Positions 42,661-58,693 are shown, counted from the stretch's first letter. The stretch is 64,000 bases of DNA from Glaciecola sp. HTCC2999 (GCA_949498985.1 CATECQ010000035.1:86501-150500); one strand, 5' to 3'. The notes: generated by a model not told the origin, from the letters alone. Program-made: numbers and translations.

Positions 42661-43827
42661 ATGAACACGGTTACCGTTACTCCCGATAATAATACTTCCC
42701 AAGCACCAGCTAAGAAAACCAACTTGTTGGATCTTACTCGTTCAGGAATGCGTGAATTTTTATCATCTATAGGGGAGAAACCGTTTCGTGCCGACCAGAT
42801 CATGCAATGGATTTACCATCATGGTGTTAGCTCGGTGGATGACATGTCTAATATCAATAAGCAGCTTAAAGCCAAGTTAAACGAATTCGCCGAAATTAAA
42901 GCACCGGAAATCGCTTATCAACAAAATGCTACTGATGGCACTATCAAATTTGCATTAACCTTAAATGGTGGTCAAGAAGTGGAAGCGGTCTGGATCCCCG
43001 AAACCGATCGCGCAACATTGTGTGTTTCATCACAAGTAGGTTGTGCCTTGGAGTGCACCTTCTGCTCCACTGCGCAGCAAGGTTTTAATCGTAATTTATC
43101 CGTGAGCGAGATCATTGGTCAAGTTTGGCGGGTCGCCACGACCATCGGTTTATCAAAGGACACAGCAAAACGGCCGATCACGAATGTGGTGATGATGGGC
43201 ATGGGCGAACCATTATTGAATCTGAAAAATGTAGTCCCGGCGATGGAGTTAATGATGGATGATTATGGGTTTGGTTTATCTAAGCGCCGTGTCACACTCT
43301 CAACATCTGGCGTTGTACCAGCTCTGGATATGCTTGGCGACCAAATTGATGTAGCGCTTGCTATTTCACTGCATGCGCCTAATGATACCTTGCGTGATGA
43401 AATTGTGCCTGTCAATAAAAAGTACAATATTGAAACTTTTTTAGCCGGAGTACGTCGATATTTAGACAAGTCGAAAGCGAATCAAGGGAAAGTGACGATT
43501 GAATATGTCATGCTATCGAATATTAATGACAGTACAGACCAAGCTCATGAATTAGCAAAAGTGCTTAAAAGTACACCCTGTAAAATCAATCTTATTCCGT
43601 TTAATCCTTATCCAGGCTCGCCTTACACGTGTTCAAGTAATTCTCGCATTGACCGCTTTGCTAAAGTGCTCATGGCAGCGGGGTATACCGTAATGGTTCG
43701 CAAAACGCGAGGTGATGATATTGATGCTGCTTGCGGACAATTAGTCGGTGATGTAGTTGACCGAACTAAGCGGATGTTGAAAAAACAACTTAAGGGTCAA
43801 CCGATTTCGGTCAAGGTTGATAAATAA
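42661..43827 (+). CDS. rlmN: 23S rRNA/tRNA adenine-C2 methyltransferase RlmN (radical SAM)
   Basis: [33 protein letters not shown]. Confidence 0.97.
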   Translation: MNTVTVTPDNNTSQAPAKKTNLLDLTRSGMREFLSSIGEKPFRADQIMQWIYHHGVSSVDDMSNINKQLKAKLNEFAEIKAPEIAYQQNATDGTIKFALTLNGGQEVEAVWIPETDRATLCVSSQVGCALECTFCSTAQQGFNRNLSVSEIIGQVWRVATTIGLSKDTAKRPITNVVMMGMGEPLLNLKNVVPAMELMMDDYGFGLSKRRVTLSTSGVVPALDMLGDQIDVALAISLHAPNDTLRDEIVPVNKKYNIETFLAGVRRYLDKSKANQGKVTIEYVMLSNINDSTDQAHELAKVLKSTPCKINLIPFNPYPGSPYTCSSNSRIDRFAKVLMAAGYTVMVRKTRGDDIDAACGQLVGDVVDRTKRMLKKQLKGQPISVKVDK

Positions 43828-43866
43828 TACGCCAGTGAAGGCATTTCGTTAAGGGGCATACAAGGT

Positions 43867-44874
43867 ATGTGGAAAATTATCAGCGTGTTTATACTCATGA
43901 GTATGTTATCTGGATGTATAAGCACTCAATCAGAGCCATCAACGAGCGTGACGGATCCGTTGGCAGCAGCAAAAAATCGCTTAGCTTTGGGATTGACTTA
44001 TTTAAAATCAAAAAATTATCAATCAGCGAAACTGAATATTGACAAAGCACTGGATTTTGCTCCTCGTTATGCTGATGCACATTATGGTTTAGCTTATTAC
44101 TACCAACAAGTCGGTGAAGATAACCTAGCTGAGGAAAGTTATTTAATCGTCCTAAATCTAGATAATGACAATGCAGAGATTGCCAATTCATACGGTGCTT
44201 TTTTATGTGCACAGAAACGTTATGAAGAAGCGGAAGTGTATTTTAAACTGGCGATCGATGATCAACGTTATTTAGCGACAGCACAAAGTTATGAGAACTT
44301 AGCGATTTGTAGTCAATCTCAAGGAGATATACCTGCTGCAATCGGTTACTTAAATAAAGCGTTGAATTTTGAGCCTTCTCGTCAGCAAAGCTTATATTTA
44401 CTTGCGGAATTATACGCATCTCAAAATCAACATGAAAAGGCACAAGCAACGATTAATAGTTATGAGCGTGTGGTAGGCCCTCGCCCGGACTCTGTATTTT
44501 TAAGTTTTGATATCAGTTTGTCTCAAGGGAATGTCGAAAAAGCTCGTGATTGGCTGAATGTGTTGTTATCTCGTTATCCACAACATCCCAATACATCGTT
44601 GGCACAACAACAACTCGAAGTATATGAGGTGCAATCAGCCAAACAGGCAACATTATCATCTCAAAGTACAGTGCTTGATAGTGATCCCAAAAATAACCTT
44701 CCTAGTCAAAATAACAATGCGACCCCATTAATACATCGTTTAGCACAAGGCGAAACATTGTATCGATTATCGCGTTTATATAATGTGTCTGTATCTGATA
44801 TCATGGCTTGGAATAATATTGCACAAACCCATCGTTTATCCGTTGGTATAACGCTCATTGTTGGTTACAATTAA
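43867..44874 (+). CDS. pilW: Type IV pilus biogenesis/stability protein PilW with C-terminal LysM domain
   Basis: Lipobox MLSGC; TPR repeats (RLALGLTYLKSKNYQSAKLNIDKALDFAPRYADAHYGLAYYYQQ); C-terminal LIHRLAQGETLYRLSRLYNVSVSDIMAWNNI LysM-like motif. Confidence 0.88.
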   Translation: MWKIISVFILMSMLSGCISTQSEPSTSVTDPLAAAKNRLALGLTYLKSKNYQSAKLNIDKALDFAPRYADAHYGLAYYYQQVGEDNLAEESYLIVLNLDNDNAEIANSYGAFLCAQKRYEEAEVYFKLAIDDQRYLATAQSYENLAICSQSQGDIPAAIGYLNKALNFEPSRQQSLYLLAELYASQNQHEKAQATINSYERVVGPRPDSVFLSFDISLSQGNVEKARDWLNVLLSRYPQHPNTSLAQQQLEVYEVQSAKQATLSSQSTVLDSDPKNNLPSQNNNATPLIHRLAQGETLYRLSRLYNVSVSDIMAWNNIAQTHRLSVGITLIVGYN

Positions 44875-44923
44875 CCCAATTAATTAAGCCATGTCATTAT
44901 ATTGAAAGGAAACCTCAAGCCTC

Positions 44924-45997
44924 ATGACAGAATCCACTCAAATGGAAACACCATTAGATTCACCTGGCGTACTTTTATCTAACGCCCGTCAATCTAAGCA
45001 GTTATCTAAGACCGACGTTGCGCAAAAACTGTGTTTAAAAGTGAATATTATCGATGCATTAGAAAAAGATGAGGTACTATCGACCGTCTCTTTAACATTT
45101 ACTAAGGGGTATATCCGCTCTTATGCGAAGTTATTAGGATTAGATGTTGAATCTGTGATTGCATTGTTTAATGAGCTTCACGCTAGTGACACTGTGCAGA
45201 TGCCTAAAAAAATGCAGAGCTTTTCGCGTAAAGTGGCTAGAGAGAATCATGATTCACGTTGGATGATGGTGACGTATAGTTTAATCGCTGTTGTGTTTAT
45301 TTTAATTATCATTTGGTGGGTTCAGAACCAGTCTTCAGACTTTTTTTCTACCACCAGTAATCTCCCTTCGATAGAGAATGTTTCTCAAACGCCTGCGCAA
45401 ACAATTGAGACAGTCGAGCCAGAAATCCCCGTGGCGACTGAGTCATTTCCGACGGAGTCACTTCCGACCGAGTCATCTCCGACCGAGTCATCTCCGACCG
45501 AGTCATCTCCGACGGAGTTAACTGCGGACGAGACAGTGACAACACAGTCAATTCTGAACGATACCACCTCTAGCGACACACTTTCAAAAGAAATGGATAG
45601 CAATACTTTAGATGCGATCCCGGATTTTATTCCTAGTAGCTCTCCGGCCAATATTGAACAAGTACTGGATGTGTTGGAAAATGAAACACCGGATGTAGAG
45701 TCTGAATTACGTTTATTCGAGGGTGATGATGTGGCGTCTGATCCGGCTGATATAGTAGAACTGCTCTTTAGTTTTGAGCAAGATTGCTGGGTTAAAATTA
45801 CAGACGCAACTGGAAATGATATTGCCTATGGGATTAAAGAAGCAGGACGTATCATGCCAGTCAGTGGACAGCCTCCTTTTTCAGTGATCCTCGGCGCACC
45901 TAAAGCCGTTAAGGTTCAATATGCTGGTAAGTCCGTTGATCTATCTTTCTTATCACCAGACCGCACGGGTCGTTTTGTGTTACCTCTACAGGAATAA
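44924..45997 (+). CDS. rodZ: Cytoskeleton protein RodZ
   Basis: N-terminal Xre-like HTH ([24 protein letters not shown]), single TM, C-terminal DUF4115-like domain; between pilW and ispG. Confidence 0.9.
   Translation: MTESTQMETPLDSPGVLLSNARQSKQLSKTDVAQKLCLKVNIIDALEKDEVLSTVSLTFTKGYIRSYAKLLGLDVESVIALFNELHASDTVQMPKKMQSFSRKVARENHDSRWMMVTYSLIAVVFILIIIWWVQNQSSDFFSTTSNLPSIENVSQTPAQTIETVEPEIPVATESFPTESLPTESSPTESSPTESSPTELTADETVTTQSILNDTTSSDTLSKEMDSNTLDAIPDFIPSSSPANIEQVLDVLENETPDVESELRLFEGDDVASDPADIVELLFSFEQDCWVKITDATGNDIAYGIKEAGRIMPVSGQPPFSVILGAPKAVKVQYAGKSVDLSFLSPDRTGRFVLPLQE
45436..45519 (+). repeat. In-frame 15-bp tandem repeat inside rodZ encoding (TES-S/L/F-P)n
   Basis: GAGTCATCTCCGACC-type 15-mers, about five copies with minor divergence at the 5' and 3' units. 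Confidence 0.9.
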
Positions 45998-46002
45998 CGA
46001 TT

Positions 46003-47124
46003 ATGTTTGCAGAATCTCCTATCATTCGTCGTAAATCTCTTCGTATCAACGTTGGTAATGTACCGATTGGTGATGGTGCACCGATTGCGGTGCAATCAAT
46101 GACGAATACACCTACAACAGATGTAGCCGCAACCGTTGCTCAAATTAATCGGATTGTCGCTGTAGGTGGAGATATCGTAAGAGTCTCTGTACCGACGATG
46201 GAAGCAGCCGAAGCGTTTAAACTGATCAAACAACAAGTGTCAGTGCCATTGGTAGCAGATATTCATTTTGATTATCGCATTGCATTAAAAGTAGCCGAAT
46301 ATGGGGTAGATTGCTTACGTATTAACCCTGGTAATATCGGTAATATGGACCGGGTACGTTCGGTGGTAGATTGTGCGAAAGATAAAAATATTCCAATTAG
46401 AATTGGGGTTAATGGTGGCTCGTTAGAAAAAGACCTTCAGGAAAAATATGGAGAGCCGACACCGGATGCATTGGTTGAATCAGCCATGCGACACGTGGAT
46501 ATTTTGGATAAATTAAATTTTGATCAATTCAAAATTTCGGTTAAAGCCTCTGATGTATTTTTAGCAGTTGGCGCGTATCGCGAACTCGCAAAGCAAATTA
46601 TCCAACCGCTACATTTAGGGATCACTGAAGCGGGCGGAATGCGTTCTGGTTCAGTTAAAAGTGCTGTGGGCTTAGGCATGTTATTGGCTGAAGGTATCGG
46701 TGATACATTACGTGTGTCTCTGGCTGCGGATCCGGTTGAAGAAATTAAAGTAGGTTTTGATATTTTAAAATCACTGCGTATTCGTTCTCGTGGGATTAAT
46801 TTTATTGCTTGCCCGAGTTGTTCTCGTCAAGAATTTGATGTCATTGGTACGGTCAATGCCTTAGAGCAGAGAGTTGAAGATATTTTAACACCGATGGATG
46901 TTTCGATTATTGGTTGTGTTGTGAATGGGCCTGGTGAAGCGGAAGTCTCGGATATTGGTTTAACCGGCGCACGCAATATGAGTGGCTTTTATGTAGACGG
47001 AGAGCGTCAACGAGAGCGTTTAGCAAATGATGATTTAGTCGATCAGCTAGAAAAGAAAATCCGAGCCAAAGCGGCACAACTTGACCCGAAAAAACGCATT
47101 GACGTGCAAGAAGTCGAATCATAA
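46003..47124 (+). CDS. ispG: 4-hydroxy-3-methylbut-2-en-1-yl diphosphate synthase
   Basis: [48 protein letters not shown]. Confidence 0.97.
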   Translation: MFAESPIIRRKSLRINVGNVPIGDGAPIAVQSMTNTPTTDVAATVAQINRIVAVGGDIVRVSVPTMEAAEAFKLIKQQVSVPLVADIHFDYRIALKVAEYGVDCLRINPGNIGNMDRVRSVVDCAKDKNIPIRIGVNGGSLEKDLQEKYGEPTPDALVESAMRHVDILDKLNFDQFKISVKASDVFLAVGAYRELAKQIIQPLHLGITEAGGMRSGSVKSAVGLGMLLAEGIGDTLRVSLAADPVEEIKVGFDILKSLRIRSRGINFIACPSCSRQEFDVIGTVNALEQRVEDILTPMDVSIIGCVVNGPGEAEVSDIGLTGARNMSGFYVDGERQRERLANDDLVDQLEKKIRAKAAQLDPKKRIDVQEVES

Positions 47125-47148
47125 TATTTCTAGACTATACCTAAGCGG

Positions 47149-47180
47149 ATAAAGCCCCTATAATATGGGGCTTTATTTTT
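47149..47180 (+). terminator. Rho-independent terminator downstream of ispG
   Basis: ATAAAGCCCC...GGGGCTTTAT followed by T tract. Confidence 0.8.
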
Positions 47181-47217
47181 CTCAATTTTTATATCTTCGA
47201 CGAGCGAGCATTTTTAC

Positions 47218-48495
47218 GTGGCAAAAACGATCCAAGCAATACGTGGCATGAATGATTGTCTTCCTGAGCAGTCTGGTATTTGGCAGTACGTTGAGAGTAT
47301 TCTGCGTATGACAGTTGCTCAATATGGTTATCAAGAAATCAGAATGCCAATTGTGGAAAGTACTGAATTATTTAAACGCTCTATTGGTGAAGTCACCGAT
47401 ATTGTAGAAAAAGAGATGTATACCTTTGATGATCGCAACGGCGACTCATTGACGCTTCGACCTGAGGGAACAGCCAGTGCGGTACGTGCGGGTAATCAAC
47501 ATGGCTTAATTTATAACCAACAACAACGTCTATGGTATATGGGCCCCATGTTTCGTCATGAGCGACCGCAAAAAGGCCGTTATCGCCAGTTTCATCAATT
47601 TGGCGTGGAGACCTATGGTTTGGCTGGACCTGATATTGATGCTGAAGTCATCAGTTTAAGTGCACGTTTATGGCGTAAGTTAGGGATTGCAGATAAAGTT
47701 ACCTTAGAAATTAATTCGCTTGGCTCAAATGCTGCAAGGGCTGAATATAAAGAGTTGTTGGTCGCATTTCTTGAAATGCATAAGGCGCAGCTTGATGAAG
47801 ACTCCCAGCGACGAATGTATACGAACCCGTTGCGCGTATTAGACTCCAAAAACCCAGATGTACAAGCGCTGTTAAGTGACGCTCCAAAGCTTCAAGACCA
47901 TTTAGATGAAGCTAGTGCTGAGCATTTTTCAAAATTACGTGAACGATTAGACCATTTAGGTATCTCATACCGTGTTAATCCTAAATTGGTGCGCGGTTTA
48001 GATTATTACAACGCCACTGTATTTGAGTGGGTAACTGATGCTTTAGGGGCTCAAGGAACCATTTGTGCTGGAGGGCGTTATGACGGTCTGGTTGAACAAC
48101 TAGGCGGGAAAGCATCCCCTGCCGTAGGATTTGCGTTAGGATTAGAGCGTTTGGTGTTAATGTTGACCGAACTGGCTCTAACCGATCAAGTACCTGCTAC
48201 TGTAGATGTCTATGTTACCGCTTTGGGTGAAGATGCGGTATTATATGCGCAAAGGGCAGCCGAGCTATTACGAGATACCACTGATTTGAGAGTGCAAATG
48301 CACTGTGGTGGTGGCAATATGAAGAAACAGTTAAAACGTGCTGACACTGCACAAGCGAAAGTTGCATTGTTGATCGGAGGCTCAGAGGCCGCCGATGAGC
48401 AAGTTACAATTAAATATTTAGGCGGTGATGCCCAGCAAACGACCGTTGCATTATCGCAGTTAAGCACCACGCTTAATGCTTTTTTTAACCCATAA
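47218..48495 (+). CDS. hisS: Histidyl-tRNA synthetase
   Basis: [49 protein letters not shown] start. Confidence 0.97.
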   Translation: MAKTIQAIRGMNDCLPEQSGIWQYVESILRMTVAQYGYQEIRMPIVESTELFKRSIGEVTDIVEKEMYTFDDRNGDSLTLRPEGTASAVRAGNQHGLIYNQQQRLWYMGPMFRHERPQKGRYRQFHQFGVETYGLAGPDIDAEVISLSARLWRKLGIADKVTLEINSLGSNAARAEYKELLVAFLEMHKAQLDEDSQRRMYTNPLRVLDSKNPDVQALLSDAPKLQDHLDEASAEHFSKLRERLDHLGISYRVNPKLVRGLDYYNATVFEWVTDALGAQGTICAGGRYDGLVEQLGGKASPAVGFALGLERLVLMLTELALTDQVPATVDVYVTALGEDAVLYAQRAAELLRDTTDLRVQMHCGGGNMKKQLKRADTAQAKVALLIGGSEAADEQVTIKYLGGDAQQTTVALSQLSTTLNAFFNP

Positions 48496-48536
48496 ATGAA
48501 GAATTCATTGATACGAGTATTCAAGTAGGAAAATCC

Positions 48537-49175
48537 ATGGAACAGTTCGCAACAGAAGAACAACAAGTCGAAGCGATTAAAAAGTTTTGGAAAGATAATG
48601 GCAGCGCAATTATTATTGGGGCTGTGTTAGGTCTCGGTGGTCTATGGGGCTGGCGATACTATACTGATACCCAAATTCTTGCCAAAGAAATGGCATCAAC
48701 TGAGTATCAAACTCTCGTCACATCATTATCAGAAGATGCAGCATTAGATGAAGCGAAAGCGTTCATTACTGCACAAGGTGAAACTGGTTATGCACCACTT
48801 GCCGGCTTTATTGCAGCGCAGGCAGCTGTTGAAAAAGCTGATTTTCCTGCCGCGCTAAGTCAGTTACAGCAAGTCACGGCACTCACTAGCGATCCTATTT
48901 TGTTAAATGTTGCGCACCTGCGTCTAGCCCGAGTTCAATTTGCGATAGAAGATTACTCTGCGGCATTAACGAGTTTGAACAGTGTCACTAATGAAGCCTT
49001 TACTGCTGACAAAGAAGCTTTACGTGGAGATGTTTTTGTCGCTCAAGGCGATTTCAACCAAGCTCGAACCGCTTACACAGCCTCTTTAGCGGCCAATGAT
49101 GACCGTTCAGTAAAAATCCGTTTAGATAACATCGGCGCGTTGATAGATGCCGCTGCTGATTCAACTGGAAATTAA
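48537..49175 (+). CDS. yfgM: YfgM family TPR protein
   Basis: N-terminal EEQQVEAIKKFWKDNGSAIIIGAVLGLGGLWGWRYY; between hisS and bamB. Confidence 0.94.
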   Translation: MEQFATEEQQVEAIKKFWKDNGSAIIIGAVLGLGGLWGWRYYTDTQILAKEMASTEYQTLVTSLSEDAALDEAKAFITAQGETGYAPLAGFIAAQAAVEKADFPAALSQLQQVTALTSDPILLNVAHLRLARVQFAIEDYSAALTSLNSVTNEAFTADKEALRGDVFVAQGDFNQARTAYTASLAANDDRSVKIRLDNIGALIDAAADSTGN

Positions 49176-49178
49176 TTT

Positions 49179-50396
49179 ATGAAGGTGTTTTCACGCATAT
49201 CATGGTTCGCTGGTGTATTATCCATCGCCTTATTAGGGGGTTGTTCTAGTATTACGCAGCCAGTAACTGATTGGTTTGAAGATGAAGAGGTGTTAGCAGT
49301 CCGCACCCTAGAGCCGATTACAAATGTCGTTGATATGACAGTACAGTGGCAACGTGATGTGGGGAATGGGATCGGAGATTATTTTTCTCGACTCCAACCA
49401 CAAGTAGCAAATGGCAAAGTGTTTGCCGCCGATCGTCAAGGGCTCATCGTTGCTTTTGATAGTCGTGGTCAAACACTTTGGCAAACTCGCATCAATGACA
49501 GTGACAGTTTTTTCTCATCGGCTCCATCGGCGAAATTGGCCGGCGGTATCACTATTAGCGAAGCGCATATCTGGATCGGTTCTGAGGATGGCCGTTTATT
49601 AGGTTTAAATCAAGAAACCGGTGCAATAGAAAAAGATATTGACGTTGCTGGAGAAATTATTGCTGCACCTTCAGTCGGAGACGGTTTGGTAGTGGTTAAT
49701 ACCACTTCTGGTCGTTTATTTGCATATAATATTGATACTGGCGAAGAAGCTTGGATGCATGAGTCAGATGTCCCTCCGCTATCACTTCGTGGCACATCAT
49801 CTCCTTTGGTTGCTAATGGGGGAGTGTTAGTTGGAACTGCAGCAGGTAAACTTCAAGTCAATATTGTAGATTCTGGTTTGGTTGCATGGGAAGCGACGGT
49901 CACCACACCTTCTGGTGCGACCGAGCTAGAGCGTATTATTGATGTAGATTCTCAGCCTCTAATTGTAGGGGCAAATGTATATATCGTTTCATTTAACGGC
50001 GCGTTAACTGCAGTTGAATTGCGAAGTGGTCGAGTGGTATGGAAACGTGAATACGCGAGTTATCGAAATTTAACTTTAGCGGGAAACCGTTTGATCGTAT
50101 CTGATATCAACGGTAACATTTTTGCACTCGATGTCCGCAATGGTGTAGAGATGTGGTCACAGTCAACATTTAAGGGCCGTGACTTAACTGCTGGTGTTAT
50201 GTTGGGTAAGTATCTCGCCTTTGGCGATAATTTCGGTGTGATACATTTAGTTGACCCTATTGATGGCTCATTAGTTTCAAGAAAAACATTAGGTAACGAC
50301 AAGGATGAACGCTTTTTTGCGCCAGGCGTCGTTGTAAACAACACTTTGTATATACAAAATGCACAAGGCACTTTATTTGCGTTAGGTTCAGAATAG
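49179..50396 (+). CDS. bamB: Outer membrane assembly lipoprotein BamB
   Basis: Lipobox ALLGGC; PQQ-type beta-propeller repeats; position. Confidence 0.96.
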   Translation: MKVFSRISWFAGVLSIALLGGCSSITQPVTDWFEDEEVLAVRTLEPITNVVDMTVQWQRDVGNGIGDYFSRLQPQVANGKVFAADRQGLIVAFDSRGQTLWQTRINDSDSFFSSAPSAKLAGGITISEAHIWIGSEDGRLLGLNQETGAIEKDIDVAGEIIAAPSVGDGLVVVNTTSGRLFAYNIDTGEEAWMHESDVPPLSLRGTSSPLVANGGVLVGTAAGKLQVNIVDSGLVAWEATVTTPSGATELERIIDVDSQPLIVGANVYIVSFNGALTAVELRSGRVVWKREYASYRNLTLAGNRLIVSDINGNIFALDVRNGVEMWSQSTFKGRDLTAGVMLGKYLAFGDNFGVIHLVDPIDGSLVSRKTLGNDKDERFFAPGVVVNNTLYIQNAQGTLFALGSE

Positions 50397-50427
50397 TCTG
50401 ACGCAAGTAACATTTTAAGGTAATTGC

Positions 50428-51873
50428 ATGCTTCCCGTTCTGGCTTTAGTCGGTCGCCCCAACGTCGGTAAATCGACGCTTTTTAATCGTTTAACCAATA
50501 CCCGAGATGCGCTTGTTGCAGATTTTCCGGGACTCACTCGTGATCGTAAATACGGTCAAGCAAAGGTTGAAGAACGCCAGTTTATCGTTATTGATACCGG
50601 TGGTATCACTGGTGATGAAGCGGGAATTGATGCAGCAATGGCGGAACAATCGCTATTAGCCATTGATGAAGCCGATGTGGTTATATTTTTAGTGGATGCA
50701 CGTGCAGGGCTTACGCCAGCAGACCAAGGTATTGCCGAATACTTGCGTAAACAAGAAAAAACAGTTCATGTCGTAGCAAATAAAGTCGATGGCATTGATG
50801 GGGATAGTGAAAGTGCTGATTTTTATGCACTTGGCATGGGTAACGTCCAACAAATTGCTGCTGCCCATGGTCGTGGTGTCGCTCAGTTATTAGATTTAAC
50901 GTTATCGCCTCTGGCAGAAAAATTCCCAGATATGATGGCCGTTGAGCCTGAACGCAACGACGATGATGAAGATGCCGAAAAGCAACTTGAACGCTTACAA
51001 AACCTACCCATTAAACTCGCTATAGTAGGTAAGCCTAATGTTGGTAAGTCGACACTGACAAATCGCATTTTAGGTGAAGAGCGTGTAGTCGTATATGATC
51101 AACCAGGCACCACTCGAGACAGTATATTTATCCCCATGGAACGAGATGAGCGTGAATATATATTGATCGATACAGCAGGCGTACGTAAGCGCCGCAAAAT
51201 TAATGAAGCGGTTGAGAAATTCTCGATAGTCAAAACCCTACAGGCAATCGAAGAAGCGAATGTGGTGTTGCTTGTCATTGATGCCCGAGAAGGGATTTCT
51301 GATCAAGACTTGAGTTTACTCGGTTTTATATTGAATGCAGGACGTTCATTAGTCTTGGCTGTCAATAAATGGGATGGCCTCCAAGCACATGTAAAGGATG
51401 ACATTAAACGAGAGCTAGACCGCCGCCTAGGCTTTGTGGATTTTGCTCGATTACATTTTATTTCTGCACTTCATGGCACAGGGGTTGGACACTTATTTGA
51501 GTCGGTTCAAGAAGCTTATGAATCAGCTACGCGTCGAATTAACACTTCAATGTTAACGCGTATCATGGAAATGGCCCAAGAGGATCATAATCCACCGCTC
51601 GTTCGCTCACGTCGAGTGAAAATGAAATATGCGCACGCGGGGGGTTATAATCCACCGGTTGTAGTGATCCACGGTAATCAAGTTGATGATTTACCTGACT
51701 CTTACAAGCGCTATTTAATGAATTATTATCGTAAGTCACTCAAAGTGATGGGCACCCCGATAAGAATTGAGTTCCGAGAAGGCTCAAATCCATTTGAAGG
51801 TAAAAAGAATTCGCTTACGATATCGCAACAACGAAAACGAAAGCGTCTGATGTCATTTCATCAGAAAAAATAG
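50428..51873 (+). CDS. der: GTPase Der (tandem G domains)
   Basis: Two GxxNVGKST motifs ([18 protein letters not shown]). Confidence 0.97.
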   Translation: MLPVLALVGRPNVGKSTLFNRLTNTRDALVADFPGLTRDRKYGQAKVEERQFIVIDTGGITGDEAGIDAAMAEQSLLAIDEADVVIFLVDARAGLTPADQGIAEYLRKQEKTVHVVANKVDGIDGDSESADFYALGMGNVQQIAAAHGRGVAQLLDLTLSPLAEKFPDMMAVEPERNDDDEDAEKQLERLQNLPIKLAIVGKPNVGKSTLTNRILGEERVVVYDQPGTTRDSIFIPMERDEREYILIDTAGVRKRRKINEAVEKFSIVKTLQAIEEANVVLLVIDAREGISDQDLSLLGFILNAGRSLVLAVNKWDGLQAHVKDDIKRELDRRLGFVDFARLHFISALHGTGVGHLFESVQEAYESATRRINTSMLTRIMEMAQEDHNPPLVRSRRVKMKYAHAGGYNPPVVVIHGNQVDDLPDSYKRYLMNYYRKSLKVMGTPIRIEFREGSNPFEGKKNSLTISQQRKRKRLMSFHQKK

Positions 51874-51875
51874 TG

Positions 51876-51904
51876 AAAGCGCCGTTAATCGGCGCTTTTT
51901 TTAT
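51876..51904 (+). terminator. Rho-independent terminator downstream of der
   Basis: AAAGCGCCG-TTAAT-CGGCGCTTTTTTT. Confidence 0.85.
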
Positions 51905-51977
51905 GAATATTCATCATAATGTTGCAACATCATTAATCTAATAAAGCCCCAACCTCTCGTCATATCGACCTAATTAG

Positions 51978-55395
<3,418 letters not shown>

Positions 55396-55493
55396 GAAAG
55401 AAAAAGCCCTTTTACGTAAAATATGTTTACCTTAATCCTAAAGATCACTATAATTGTACCGCAATTAACACCCTGATACAGAAGGTTATTTGC

Positions 55494-56963
55494 ATGCTAC
55501 GAATTGCTCAAGAAGCACTCACATTTGACGATGTTCTCATCGTACCTGGGCACTCTGAAGTGCTCCCTCATACTGCAAAGCTCAATACGCGTCTTACGCG
55601 CAAAGTGAATTTGAATATTCCACTTATTTCTGCCGCTATGGATACGGTATCAGAAGCACGTTTAGCTATCGCCCTTGCGCAAGAAGGGGGAATTGGCTTT
55701 ATTCACAAAAACATGTCGCCAGAGCAACAAGCTGAACATGTACGTCAAGTGAAAAAGTACGAATCAGGTGTTGTATCTGACCCAGTAACCGTACGTTCTA
55801 ATGCCACTATAGGTCAAGTGAACGAGTTAAGCCAGCGACTTGGTTACTCAGGTTTCCCTGTAACAGATGAAGATAACAACTTGATTGGTATTGTAACGGG
55901 CCGTGATTTACGTTTTGAAACCCATCTTGATGCTTCTATTGAAACCGTCATGACGCCAAAAGAGCGCTTAGTCACGGTCAAATCAGGAGAGTCTTCAGAG
56001 GTTGTTCTAGAACTAATGCATGAGCACCGTATTGAAAAAATTCTTGTCGTTGATAACGACTTTAAATTACATGGTTTGATTACCGTTAAAGATTTCCAAA
56101 AAGCTGAAAATAAACCCAACGCTTGTAAAGACGAACTTGGTCGTTTACGTGTAGGGGCTGCGGTGAGTGTCGGTGCGGGTACCGATGAACGTATCGCTGC
56201 GCTGATTGAAGCGGGTGTGGATGTATTATTAATCGATACGTCTCATGGTCACTCTCAAGGCGTAATTGATCGCGTGGCTAAGGTACGTGCAGATTATCCA
56301 GATGTTCAACTTATCGCGGGTAATGTGGCAACGGGTGCTGGAGCTAAAGCCCTAGCTGATGCGGGTGTCGATGCTGTAAAAGTGGGTATTGGTCCGGGTT
56401 CTATATGTACAACGCGAATTGTTACAGGTTGTGGTGTACCACAAATTACCGCTATTTCAGATGCTGTTGACGCTTTAGCAGGAACGGATATACCGGTCAT
56501 TGCTGATGGCGGTATTCGTTTTTCTGGTGATATTGTTAAAGCATTAGTGGCTGGCGCGAGCTGTGTGATGGTCGGTTCAATGTTAGCGGGCACTGAAGAG
56601 GCCCCTGGTGAAGTAGAGCTGTATCAAGGTCGTTACTATAAATCTTATCGAGGAATGGGGTCATTAGGTGCTATGGATCAGAATAACGGCTCTTCAGATC
56701 GATATTTCCAAGATAGCAAAAACGCAGAAAAACTTGTACCTGAAGGTATTGAAGGTCGCGTTGCGTATAAAGGACCGATTAATAATATCATACACCAACA
56801 AATGGGTGGATTACGTTCGGCAATGGGGCTTACAGGCTGTGAGACAATTACTGAACTTAATACGAAACCGCAATTTGTGAAAGTAACAGCAGCGGGTATG
56901 GGCGAGTCTCATGTTCATGATGTTAGCATTACAAAAGAAGCGCCTAACTACCGATTAGGCTAA
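55494..56963 (+). CDS. guaB: IMP dehydrogenase
   Basis: [15 protein letters not shown] domains; [20 protein letters not shown]. Confidence 0.97.
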   Translation: MLRIAQEALTFDDVLIVPGHSEVLPHTAKLNTRLTRKVNLNIPLISAAMDTVSEARLAIALAQEGGIGFIHKNMSPEQQAEHVRQVKKYESGVVSDPVTVRSNATIGQVNELSQRLGYSGFPVTDEDNNLIGIVTGRDLRFETHLDASIETVMTPKERLVTVKSGESSEVVLELMHEHRIEKILVVDNDFKLHGLITVKDFQKAENKPNACKDELGRLRVGAAVSVGAGTDERIAALIEAGVDVLLIDTSHGHSQGVIDRVAKVRADYPDVQLIAGNVATGAGAKALADAGVDAVKVGIGPGSICTTRIVTGCGVPQITAISDAVDALAGTDIPVIADGGIRFSGDIVKALVAGASCVMVGSMLAGTEEAPGEVELYQGRYYKSYRGMGSLGAMDQNNGSSDRYFQDSKNAEKLVPEGIEGRVAYKGPINNIIHQQMGGLRSAMGLTGCETITELNTKPQFVKVTAAGMGESHVHDVSITKEAPNYRLG

Positions 56964-56985
56964 GCTAATTTTTATCCCAATTTAT

Positions 56986-57009
56986 CAGGCTAGCTATCAC
57001 GCTAGCCTG
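56986..57009 (+). terminator. Hairpin, possible attenuator/terminator, between guaB and guaA
   Basis: CAGGCTAGC-TATCAC-GCTAGCCTG perfect 9-bp stem, followed by TTGTGTTTTTA. Confidence 0.5.
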
Positions 57010-57035
57010 TTGTGTTTTTACAAAGAGACTATGCC

Positions 57036-58613
57036 ATGACAGCAAACATTCATTCCCAAAAAATCCTAATTTTAGATTTTGGTTCACAATACACGCAGTT
57101 GATTGCGCGTCGTATTCGTGAAATCGGTGTCTACTGTGAACTGTGGGCTTGGGACGTGACCGAACAACAAATCCGAGATTATTGTCCTGACGGGATCATT
57201 TTATCAGGTGGCCCTGAGTCAGTAACTGAAGCTGGTTCACCTCGCGCACCACAATATGTCTTTAATGCTGGCGTGCCAGTCTTAGGTATTTGTTATGGTA
57301 TGCAAACAATGGCACAACAATTAGGCGGTGCGGTTCAAGGTTCAAATCTGCGTGAGTTTGGGTATGCTCAGGTAGAAGTCATCGAAACTAACCCATTACT
57401 GGCTAACATTGAAGATCATGTTAGTGACTCTGGCAATGCCTTGTTGGATGTTTGGATGAGTCATGGTGATAAGGTTTCTGAAATCCCACCGGGTTTTGTG
57501 AAAGTTGCTCAGACGGATAGCTGCCCTTTTGCAGCAATGGCGAATGAAGAAAAACGTTTTTATGGAGTACAATTTCACCCAGAGGTCACCCATACTCGAC
57601 AAGGTGAGCGTCTATTATCTCATTTTGCGTTAAACATTTGTGGCTTACAAAAGCTATGGACGCCTGATGCGATCATTGAAGATGCAATTGCTCGAATTAA
57701 AGAAAAAGTCGGTGATGATGAAGTGATTTTAGGGCTATCTGGTGGCGTCGACTCATCAGTAGTGGCGATGTTGATACACCGTGCGATTGGTTCAAAACTA
57801 ACTTGTGTGTTCGTCGATAATGGCTTGTTACGCTTAAACGAAGGTCAACAAGTCATGGATATGTTCGGTGACCACTTTGGCTTAAATATTATCAAAGTTG
57901 ATGCTGAAGAAAGGTTTTTAGCCGCCTTAGCAGATGAATCTGATCCGGAAGCCAAACGTAAAATCATCGGTAATGAATTCGTCAGTGTGTTTGATGAAGA
58001 ATCTCAAAAATTAGAAAATGCAAAATGGCTAGCGCAAGGTACTATTTATCCTGATGTGATTGAGTCAGCTGGCTCAGCAACAGGTAAAGCACATGTCATA
58101 AAATCACACCATAATGTAGGTGGGTTGCCAGAAGATATGAAAATGGGCTTAGTTGAGCCTTTACGCGAACTCTTTAAAGATGAAGTTCGTAAGATTGGTC
58201 TTGAGCTAGGTTTACCGTATGACATGTTGTATCGTCATCCTTTCCCAGGGCCTGGTTTAGGGGTGCGTGTGTTAGGTGAAATCAAGAAAGAATATTGTGA
58301 TTTACTGCGCCGTGCAGATGCTATATTCATTGAAGAATTACATGCTGCTGACTTATATCATAAAGTCAGTCAAGCTTTTACCGTGTTCTTACCTGTACGT
58401 TCTGTTGGTGTGATGGGTGATGCGCGTAAATATGATTGGGTGGTTTCGTTACGGGCTGTTGAAACCATTGATTTCATGACGGCACATTGGGCGCATTTAC
58501 CGTATGATTTCTTGGGTAAAGTATCAAACCGTATTATCAATGAAATTGATGGTATTAGCCGTGTAGTATACGATGTGTCGGGTAAACCCCCCGCAACAAT
58601 CGAATGGGAATAG
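57036..58613 (+). CDS. guaA: GMP synthase (glutamine-hydrolysing)
   Basis: ATG at 57036 ([29 protein letters not shown]); [18 protein letters not shown]-terminus. Confidence 0.97.
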   Translation: MTANIHSQKILILDFGSQYTQLIARRIREIGVYCELWAWDVTEQQIRDYCPDGIILSGGPESVTEAGSPRAPQYVFNAGVPVLGICYGMQTMAQQLGGAVQGSNLREFGYAQVEVIETNPLLANIEDHVSDSGNALLDVWMSHGDKVSEIPPGFVKVAQTDSCPFAAMANEEKRFYGVQFHPEVTHTRQGERLLSHFALNICGLQKLWTPDAIIEDAIARIKEKVGDDEVILGLSGGVDSSVVAMLIHRAIGSKLTCVFVDNGLLRLNEGQQVMDMFGDHFGLNIIKVDAEERFLAALADESDPEAKRKIIGNEFVSVFDEESQKLENAKWLAQGTIYPDVIESAGSATGKAHVIKSHHNVGGLPEDMKMGLVEPLRELFKDEVRKIGLELGLPYDMLYRHPFPGPGLGVRVLGEIKKEYCDLLRRADAIFIEELHAADLYHKVSQAFTVFLPVRSVGVMGDARKYDWVVSLRAVETIDFMTAHWAHLPYDFLGKVSNRIINEIDGISRVVYDVSGKPPATIEWE

Positions 58614-58629
58614 TGGTAAGATAAGTCTG

Positions 58630-58669
58630 AAAAACGCTATTATTGAGTCCTCATAATGGCGTTTTTTTT
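58630..58669. terminator. Bidirectional terminator between guaA and pldA
   Basis: AAAAACGCTATTATTGA...TCATAATGGCGTTTTTTTT stem between convergent genes. Confidence 0.75.
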
Positions 58670-58693
58670 ATCCGTAAATTGAACCGGTATCGC

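Noticed and set aside
45385-45651. 88-aa minus-strand ORF with (VGDDS)n repeats
   Set aside because: Antisense image of the rodZ tandem repeat
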